From contig NOKP01000020.1 in assembly GCA_002682825.1 (NCBI GenBank), positions 930,001-994,000 of the forward strand: a stretch of DNA of 64,000 nt, in the 5' to 3' direction. How positions within the stretch are numbered: position 1 is the first letter of the stretch; the number at the start of each line of letters is the position of its first letter. A program made the position numbers and the translations under genes. Shown one piece after another: positions 56,371-64,000 of this stretch. The stretch is from Neonectria sp. B-13. Lineage: Eukaryota > Ascomycota > Sordariomycetes > Hypocreales > Nectriaceae. Below the pieces are notes generated by a model. That model was not told the origin of the DNA. It worked only from the letters and a program-made list of their open reading frames with translations, and searched no databases.

Positions 56371-56610
56371 GAGAACCCGCAACTCGCATCAGGCGACTTA
56401 GACCCTGCAACTGAGAACCGGCAACTCGCATCCCGTTGTTGCAACCGAGCTCCTGCAACTGAGAACCCGCAACTCACATCACGCAACTTAGACCCATGCA
56501 ACTGAGATCCAGCAACTCGCATCCCGTTGCAACCGAGATCCCGCAAATGAGATCCCGCAAATGAGATCCCGCAACTGAGATCCCGCAACTAGATCCCGCA
56601 ACTCGCATCC
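56371..56610. repeat. Minisatellite with 14-bp unit upstream of GT2 gene
   Basis: The unit GAGATCCCGCAACT (variants GAGAACCCGCAACT, GAGATCCCGCAAAT) occurs about ten times. Older copies alternate with CGCATC and CCGTTGCAACC spacers, giving a higher-order repeat; the four copies nearest the gene are almost identical and directly joined. The array ends about 60 bp before the GT2 start codon. Confidence 0.85.
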
Positions 56611-56673
56611 CTCAGCTCACCATTTCTCATCATCTCTTACTAACCCCCAATAGCAACCCACATCACTTTCATC

Positions 56674-58005
56674 ATGGAGACCACATCCTCTTTCCCTTGG
56701 TATATACTTATACTCCTCAACCTCGGCGGCCTTTTCGCCGTCCGCGCTTTCCGCTTCGTGACATACCTTTGCGCCGGACACTGTCGTTTGAGGGTGCCAA
56801 TTCATCAGTCCCCCGCCTTCGACCACCACGACTGCAGTGTCATCGTGCCAGTTGGCGACCTCGATAGCCCGCACCTCGAGGGCTGTATCCGCTCCATCTT
56901 GAGAAACAACGTTCATGCTCTCTTCTTGATCGCTGTGGGCATCCAGCGCCGGGACCGTCTCCACAACCTCGTCTCCGGGCTTGGATTAGAGTATCCCAAC
57001 ACCGAGATCCACGTTGGTGCGGTGTCGACTGCTAACAAGCGCTCGCAGATCGCCCACGCCCTCCCGCATGTCATAACTGCCATCACCATCCTCGCTGAGG
57101 ATGATGTCACCTGGCCCGATGGCTTCGTGGCTAATGCTACCGCCCCCTTTTGTCTTGATCGTATGGGCGCTGTCGGCATCACCAGGAGCATCCGCAAAGA
57201 GGTCAACCCATACATCTGGCAGCCATTCTGTAGCTTCCTTCATAGCGTTTATTGCGAGATTATAGACACCCAGACTCTGCGTATCAATCTCTTCGACAGC
57301 CTGGACAGCGCCATCAGTAGCCAAACTTCTCTGTACCGCACCGGGATCATTCAAGATCCCGATTTTCTCCAGGCATTCCAGAGTGAGTACTCCTTCTTCG
57401 GTAGGTTGGGGCCTATCGTCGACGGCTACGAACACTTCATCACGCGGTGGCTCGTTAGAAACAGCTGGCACATTTTTATCCAGGACGGTGAGCCCATCGA
57501 AATTCCCCCCGCTTCACCTTTCCAGTTCATCAAACAGTGTGAACGCCAGCACCGAAACTCTTCGTACTCCAACGCCGCGATGCTCTGCGTTCCACAGATC
57601 TGGGATAGCACCGACTCCTATGCACTTCTCACAAAGGCCGGGGACCTTTTTAGTTCTTCCCTCATCTTCGACACCAGCGTGGCTCTAACCCTTGTGTTGC
57701 TCGTCTCTTGGCGCGATTGGGCGTGGTCCTTTGGAGCGTTGGCTTTGCCGGCAATTCTGGCGAGCAAACTAATCAAGCCGATCCGTGTCTTGTTGCGAAA
57801 TCCCCTGGATGCAATACATATTCCCGGTCTCGTTCTTTTTTATTATTTCCAAGATCTTCTGAAGCTCAAGGCTATCTTTACCTTATACAAATTGCAACAC
57901 CGTAGCCGTCGACCAGATGATCTCGAGGAAGGTGTTGACGGACAGATCGAGTGGACCCGGGGCACCATTGGCGAGGAGCTGCAAACTGTACCACTTTACG
58001 AATAG
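56674..58005 (+). CDS. Family 2 glycosyltransferase, fungal Cps1/GT2-like
   Basis: Single exon, 443 residues. An N-terminal membrane span (WYILILLNLGGLFAV) precedes the GT-A domain: CSVIVPVGDLDSPHLEGC, STANKRSQIAHALPHV, ILAEDDVTWPDGF (UDP-sugar DxD-type site), MGAVGITRSI, and VDGYEHFITRWLVRNSWHI, then FIKQCERQHRNSS. Two or three C-terminal membrane segments follow (ALTLVLLVSWRDWAWSFGALAL, HIPGLVLFYYF). It resembles fungal GT2 proteins linked to extracellular polysaccharide and surface growth. Several motif positions differ from what I recall of that family: EDDV for DDDV, DGYEHF for a DDD-type motif, and Arg-Gln for the usual Arg-Trp. Product unknown; activity may be altered. Confidence 0.85.
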   Translation: METTSSFPWYILILLNLGGLFAVRAFRFVTYLCAGHCRLRVPIHQSPAFDHHDCSVIVPVGDLDSPHLEGCIRSILRNNVHALFLIAVGIQRRDRLHNLVSGLGLEYPNTEIHVGAVSTANKRSQIAHALPHVITAITILAEDDVTWPDGFVANATAPFCLDRMGAVGITRSIRKEVNPYIWQPFCSFLHSVYCEIIDTQTLRINLFDSLDSAISSQTSLYRTGIIQDPDFLQAFQSEYSFFGRLGPIVDGYEHFITRWLVRNSWHIFIQDGEPIEIPPASPFQFIKQCERQHRNSSYSNAAMLCVPQIWDSTDSYALLTKAGDLFSSSLIFDTSVALTLVLLVSWRDWAWSFGALALPAILASKLIKPIRVLLRNPLDAIHIPGLVLFYYFQDLLKLKAIFTLYKLQHRSRRPDDLEEGVDGQIEWTRGTIGEELQTVPLYE

Positions 58006-58059
58006 TATCTCTTGAATCGACTATAATGAGGCCTGAACGAGGATATGTGCTACTGAACG

Positions 58060-58099
58060 ATATCCAGGGGGTTTCCCAGTGGAACTTTCCCCTGGATAT
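58060..58099. repeat. Perfect hairpin, 11-bp stem, in 3' region of GT2 gene
   Basis: ATATCCAGGGG at 58060-58070 pairs with CCCCTGGATAT at 58089-58099. The 18-nt loop contains a second short inverted repeat (gtttcc/ggaac). It is followed by a run of seven A. It lies 55 bp after the GT2 stop codon. Confidence 0.75.
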
Positions 58100-58156
58100 T
58101 GAAAAAAATGGGGGTTGAGTTAGTTGATAGTTCGTGAATACTTTGTTGCAAACTCC

Positions 58157-58192
58157 ACAGTGTCAAACTCAATCCTAACGTTTTGACACTGT
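58157..58192. repeat. Perfect hairpin, 11-bp stem
   Basis: ACAGTGTCAAA at 58157-58167 pairs with TTTGACACTGT at 58182-58192 across a 14-nt loop. It lies about 60 bp after the first hairpin. Confidence 0.75.
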
Positions 58193-59219
58193 CTTAAAAT
58201 AATAATAATTTGCCAAGGGGAGTTCATAGAGAGATCTACCTCGCCCAAAAGGATGATACGTATGATGACTCGAAGAATAAATGTGCGGCATGTATTTCTC
58301 TAGGGTAACCACGCTGTTACTGCGACAGCGATACAGCACTTGCTAAGAAGTTCAAAACTACTTGCAATCTTAATGAACCCTCAAAAAGTTTAAATGTAAC
58401 ACGTAGGAAATATGTTTCGTAAAACGTGTTGTGGTTGTGGCGAGGAAGTGATCAGGAGACATGCATTCCGGCGGATGCATCGTGGAAGGGGCTAATCTGC
58501 CTTGGCTCTATTAACCAGGCACTAGGCTTTTTTTCGTATAACCAATTAGGTCAAAATCTTTGAGATGATTCAAATTAATCATCGAAACACATTTAACTTA
58601 ATGAATTTTAGGTGGTAGCTTCAAATGATCGAGTGACAGCGCAGTGATGTAACACCTCGGAAAGCGCTCAGGGGTAACCACGAAAAGCATTTTAGTTTGC
58701 ATCTACGAACTAGATCCGCTGGTGGACCCGTTTCCGGAAAAGAAAAAAGGGTCTCATCTCAGAGATAAGGTTATGGATGAATCTTGGGCCCGACCCCGTG
58801 GGGATAGTTGCCCAGGCTTCATCTGTGCTCCAGTCCTCCACATCGCCACGGTGGGTATGGGGTAATACCTGGGCCTCGAAATGGCGAGATGTTTGTGGCC
58901 CGTGGATAAGACACAGTGATAAGGATGTTCTCTAATCTGGGAGCCGTATAGATGGATCTGGGTCCTGGGGCCCCTGAGTGAAGGTCGATGATGTGTCGTT
59001 TTGACTGATCACGAGCATGCCTATCGTTGTTTGAGAGGAGCTTCACTAAATACAATCTACTGGCAGTCACAATGGAACATTGTGCGAGCCGCAACTTTGG
59101 AGGAAAGTTGTGAGACATCCGGGATCCCATCTGATCACGATCACTGAACGAGGGAGTAAAGCTGAGTAACTGTCACGCCTCCTGTTCAGCGAGGTTCGCC
59201 CCCCCTCCTCACTCAGGGG

Positions 59220-59239
59220 CTGACAGTCGACACTGTCAG
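59220..59239. repeat. Hairpin, 8-bp stem, 4-nt loop
   Basis: CTGACAGT, loop CGAC, ACTGTCAG. The right arm contains GACACTGTC, which is also the core of the hairpin at 58157-58192. Confidence 0.7.
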
Positions 59240-62200
59240 AAATTCACAGTGATACAGACATCGTATCGATTTCTACATCATTCAAATCCTCCTTAGGTTG
59301 AACAAATGAATCAAATACGCCGTGAGATCAGTTTGGCGATGACCTCGCTGTCGGTCAGGGGTCAAGATTGCAGAAAATCGCCGGCAGTCTGCAGTCCTCT
59401 AGAAAACTGGGCTCTACCCCAACGAAAACAATCATCCTGAATCTACGGTGGCAAATGTCGGGTCTCGAGTGAAGGAATTAGCCGACCGCGATTTCGTGAT
59501 CTTTCGGGATCCAAGATGGCCAGTGTCGAGACCCGGAGTCAGAGATTTCTACAACGACGCAGACTCTACGCAAGAGTCAGTCGATTAAGAGTGCGGAACC
59601 GCAATATGCATGTTCTCCGTAGCTGAGAACTCGTCGTTCGATGTATCGTGGGAGTCGTGATCGTCGTGGCCGTAAAAGGGGGCCAGGCTCAAAGGATGCA
59701 CACGCCAACATTGCCGTGTGTTCCGACGAGGTCCTCCCTGCCAGTTGCACACCCATTCGAAACGCCAATACGTTCATGCCGGCTGGATGATCAAGCCCCC
59801 GAGTAAACAAGTACTGACACAATTAATGCATGCCATGGCCAAGGGGTCTTGATATCTGGCAAAGTCCATAGGTTGAAGTGTCCGTTCCGCAGTAGGCGTT
59901 AAACGTAGATTGCTACTCAAAGGTGACTGCGTCTACTAAGCAGGACACTTGTACGGAATACTCGGCTGAGGCTGTTGCAGAGAAACATCGCAACAACCGA
60001 GGTTGGGAATATCAGGAGTCGGATTATGTGAGAAGTGATCCACGATGATCCATGGTTCACCGTCCCGTCTCATTCTAAATCCGGACATGTCAACGCAGCA
60101 CAACCTAGTACTCGGATCAAGGGAAGTTACCCAAATAAGGGAATGAGGTAAATGCCTTCCCTTGCTTGTCCAAACGCCCTGTTTACATCGGGGAGAGCAA
60201 AGCAGTGACGATGGGTGCTCATGGACCGAGGATAACTTGACAGTGTTACCCACTGACAAAATCTCTCGGCCGAGGAGTGGTCGGCGAGCGACATCAATGA
60301 TGGGCCAACATGTCTTCGCGAGCCACTTAGAATGGGCCTTAATCCACCAGGGGTAGGAGACGGTCAAGCGATGCACGGCAGTGGGTTGGTTGGGAACGAG
60401 AGGACCAAACGAGACGCTGTTTGTTTTGAACGGCTTCTGGCCCCGAGCTCCGTGAATATTTGGTACCGCTTTCATAAAGCTGCCTGCACTGAACTCTTTG
60501 AGAACTCAGAAACTCACCTGGGTTTTTTGAGAGATACTAAAGCTTGGCAAATGGCTTTTCTGGCCAGGTGAAGAGGCGGGTGTGTTTTGGGGAGCTACCT
60601 CCTGATGGCTTGGGCACTTCATCATGGCGAGCTGATTGGGCTCCGGGATTCAAAGTCCGGGAGTCTCCAACAGTCCCCAACAGCTCGCGTCTGTGTCCGG
60701 CGGTGGCTTGCCATGGATTGTGAGGCTAGCGGCATGCGTGTGGTGTTAGCAGATCGCAACCCTGGCCCCTGACCCTGTCTCTTGGCCTCGCGGCTCTTCA
60801 AGTCTTGGCTGGCATAGGGCGTAAGTTTAAGTGTCTGTGCCTGCGGCTGGGCGTGTGTTGAGTAGGTGTAGCTGGGAACATGTCTGCCAGGTTAAACAAC
60901 AGTTGTGCATCACCGTGGTTGGAGTTTGTGAATGCGCGGTTGATACTGCTGGTGATGATCTCCGTTTAGATGGATTATCTTCCATTATCTGCATTATTCC
61001 GGCTCTTCTCGTCGTCTGAAGCATCCCCCAACGTCTGAGCTAATAATGGCAACATCCGCAATGGAAATGGCAATGCGGTGACGGAGTTCTCTCGGGGAGT
61101 GTGACACGGCGATTCCGCAGACGGAACGCGAGACAATGACGGCGGAGCTGAGCTCATACGATGGTGGAGCTTTGGGTCCATCACCCGTCACCACGCGTGT
61201 GGGCTTCTAGCGTCACCGACAACGTCGATTTGCGCGATCTCTGGATGAGAGAAGTCTGGTGAGAACGAAGCTAGCGCTGACCTAGGCAATTTTCCCGTCC
61301 GAGGTGCAATGTGAGCCGGGACAGGGGTAATTTTGATGGACCTTGCAGAGGTTTACGTTGGAGTGGCGATGGAGGCCTGATGAAGGAAGGTCGGGATTCA
61401 ACCGAAAGGCGGCCGGAAGAGAGAAGATTCCACCAAGGATGGATGCGATGTGAATGGGTGTGAAGACTGGGCTCCTGTCGTTGGCTTTGGTGTTGGCTGC
61501 ATTGCATAAGAACAACCTGAACTTACAAAAAGAAAAGACAACAAAGAAAGTTAGAGTCAGACTCAGCAGGCAGGAGCGATTGGGGGTGGCGGCGCCTGGT
61601 GTTCCTGCACCTGCCTGCGCTTGAACACACTGGCGCTTGCCCTGTCACTGTGTTGTACGAATGCCTGTCACTGGTCAGGCAGGGTAGGTACTTTGGGCTG
61701 CACTTTCCCTGTCCGCTCCGGGCGGGAGACGGCAATCAAGGTTCCCAGGAGCCTCCCTGCACCTGTTGTTTCTGGAAAACGCTCAACAGCCCCTTAGTAC
61801 GTAGTACGTACCTACGCACCTGGCAACTTGAACTTCAAGGGCGCGTGCATCAAGTGGCGTGGCCTGCCTGGTTTGCTAGTTCGTCCGTCCCATTCCCGCC
61901 GCCTGGAAGAAGAGCCGCAGCTGCGGCGAACGCCATCGCGGCCCGCCCACCTGGATACCACCACGAGGCTTTACTGCTTGCAAACGCCGATGATGTTGGC
62001 TTGGCGCTACTACAGTACGTAAATATTCCATACCCTGGCTGCGGTCGTCCTTTGCTGCCTCCCCCAATTCCCGACATCGGGGTTTTGGAGTTTGGGCATG
62101 CCCCCAGCGAGAGGGGAGAGAAGAGAGACGGCAGGGTTAAAGAAAGAAAATCACACAACCAAGCCGTCATCGCCAAGATGTCGTATCAAGCGCACCCTGG

Positions 62201-64000
62201 TAATGCGGCTCCGTTTGGGAGGGTTCAGCCGCTAGGTCCCACGTCTGAGAGTTCCAAGAGCCGGAAGGAGACCGACGGTTTACCGAGGATAAGTTTCGAC
62301 CAGCCACGTCTGCCAACTTTTATTCAAGCAATCTAGGAAAACTGGGAGTCTAGGTAGGGGGGGGACAAAATCTTCTCGTTCTACTACGTGGAAGGCAACA
62401 GGGGTAACACGTTGCTCGTTCCCCTGGAGCTCCTTGTTGTGTTCCTGTCGACGAAGGGGGAACATTGCAGCAGCCCGATGGCGGCTTACACGAGATGTTG
62501 GAGGCGCTGGGAACAGTAAAAAACCAGGCATTCCCATGCTTGTCTGATCAGGCCACCATGCGCGAAACATGCAGTGCGTGGATGCCGGTGTGTGAGAGCG
62601 CGACGCCACCCATGCAATCCTCTTGGCTGCCACATGGTCTTCAGTGCTCACTGTTCAGTGCGAGGACGTTGCGGCCCCGACGGTAATCTCTCGTTGGCAG
62701 CCGTTAATGCCGTGGGTCCTGGGCTGATGAGGCTGCCGGGCAATGCGAGGCATAGCAATTGCATTATGTTATTGCCGCTGCGTCCTATTCTTCTCGCACA
62801 ACGCCTCGGAGGGTTTCGAAGTAGACTGTGAGGGTGTGAACCCCGCGGCGGGAGGCTGGACCAGGGACGGCGTCTCCAAATCTCGTGAGGAGATTGGGAG
62901 AGTAGACCTGAGTTTGCCAAGACAGCCGAGCTCTTCTCCAAATTTCGCCTTGGCTTTGGGGGAAGCAGGACGTCATTATTCACCACCGCCCAGAAGTAAA
63001 AGTGCCATGGCAGCGATGTTGCACAACAACTGCTCCCGGAAAGTCGCCATTGCAGTTACAACGCCGATACGTACATGGATGGATGCTCTTCTTCGAGCCT
63101 CACCAGGGACGGGCCTGACGAGGCAAAACACAAAGCGGAGCCGATGGCAAAAGAAAACTCGGATATGTCGGCGCGGTCAGGACGACCTGCGGGCTAATCT
63201 CCAAGAACCGCCCGAGCAACAGCCCTCTCCAACTGACCCCCACTTTTTGGGATTAACAGTTGAACAAGAAGGGCCAACGAGCGTGCAATACTCAAGGCAG
63301 ATGCATTCCTACGGAGTATTGGTCATTATCCTCAGGAATCTTCATCTATCGCATATTGCGACAAAGAAAACACCCTCAGATTCCAGAGACAGTCTAAAGT
63401 ATCGCCATAACGACAGCTTTTGACGCCGTCAAAGGTCAACACGAAGACGCCCTCTTCTTTCAGTCTGCAGTCTTGTGTTGTACCCGGCCGATCTCCGTCT
63501 ACATGATACCCCTGCTGGTGTCTGCAAAACCCCCGAAACAGCACGCCTACCCAATCAAACCCGAGTCCGCTGCCAATCAACGTCGCATTCGGCGTGAGGC
63601 GTTGGAGTGACGCCCCTGCTGCACTACGCTTTTGGGACAAGATTTTTCTTTACCACCCAAGCCCGCCTCGGCCTCTCCACTGTGCATCTCCACCCTCAGC
63701 GGGGACTTTTCTGTAAGTGACACTGCGACACCGGTTGAGACGGGTGTACCTTGGAGCGTTGGATCTGCGAGAGTGAGTCGACGGATGATGAGAGGTGCGA
63801 AAACTGCGAAGTGCATGTCCTTCTGTTCCGCGAGTCATTTACAGCAGACGGCCCAAAACGGACACTTGGTGAGGAGTCCATGCTGGACAAGGTAACTAGT
63901 TCATCCCATCCCATCATAGCATACCCATATTTCGAGCCCGGCTCAGAGAAAGAGAAAAAAGGTGGGTATCTCATAGCAATAACCGAGGATATGTCATGTC

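Larger units (their letters stand above)
55264..56673. other. Intergenic, divergent, with minisatellite
   Basis: Between the transporter and GT2 genes, which point away from each other. It contains a small membrane-protein ORF candidate (55325-55570, -) and a 14-bp-unit minisatellite (56371-56610), both listed separately. Otherwise no feature is supported. Confidence 0.45.
58006..64000. other. 6-kb region without a recognisable gene
   Basis: From the GT2 stop to the window end no ORF shows a known domain, signal peptide or convincing spliced structure. About 58100-58720 is AT-rich. Several perfect hairpins and inverted repeats lie at 58060-58192, 59220-59239 and 59460-59534. The longest ATG ORF is 59936-60475 (-, 179 codons). 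From about 60600 the composition is balanced and ORFs overlap on both strands. It may be a decayed mobile element or the border of a gene lying beyond the window. Confidence 0.45.

Noticed and set aside
59460..59534. GGGTCTCGA/TCGAGACCC inverted repeat
   Set aside because: The arms are 9 bp and 57 bp apart; too weak alone to be called an element.
61599..62336. 245-codon plus-strand open frame
   Set aside because: It begins with GTG, not ATG, has shadow-like composition and overlaps other open frames.
62743..63423. 226-codon plus-strand ORF
   Set aside because: No recognisable domain and a mixed low-complexity composition.

Overview
The window is nuclear DNA of a filamentous ascomycete, most likely a Sordariomycete (perhaps Hypocreales). 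The evidence is short introns (48-96 nt) with GTRNGT donors, CTRAC branch sites and YAG acceptors, together with fungal-specific families: an AA9 polysaccharide monooxygenase, a SUR7/PalI-type membrane protein, a proteinase K-like secreted protease, a fungal GT2 enzyme and fungal forms of Rtc5, Rcf1, Erg9, Gpi14 and Nbs1. I cannot name the species. The reported gene models join exons by hand-read splice sites.

Layout. 0-9.4 kb: a tiny secreted peptide, Rtc5 (TLDc), Rcf1, an EF-hand/ZZ membrane protein and a four-TM SUR7-like protein. 10-20.3 kb: a secreted Asp/Ala-repeat protein, an Ada-type methylphosphotriester sensor/AraC protein, an alpha/beta hydrolase with a long disordered tail and an odd intron, an orphan gene, and TRAX. 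20.8-24.7 kb: Gpi14 and an F-box protein. 24.7-30.8 kb: a 6.1 kb gap without a recognisable gene. 30.8-41.3 kb: a subtilisin-like protease, squalene synthase Erg9 and a DnaJ-X chaperone. 42.2-50.5 kb: a disordered protein with repeated FFYAS motifs, a cytochrome b5-domain protein and Nbs1. 51.6-58 kb: an AA9 enzyme, a monocarboxylate-type transporter and a GT2 glycosyltransferase preceded by a minisatellite. 58-64 kb: no recognisable gene, with several clear hairpins and AT-rich stretches.

Most genes are unrelated housekeeping functions: sterol and GPI synthesis, respiratory assembly, DNA repair and chaperoning. They are interspersed with secreted or accessory genes. I see no biosynthetic cluster, CRISPR array, phage, tRNA or rRNA. 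The least explained items are the Ada/AraC protein, the hydrolase with an apparent GC-AG intron next to an in-frame TAG, the FFYAS-motif protein, the orphan at 17.5-18.9 kb, the altered GT2 motifs, and the two large gaps.
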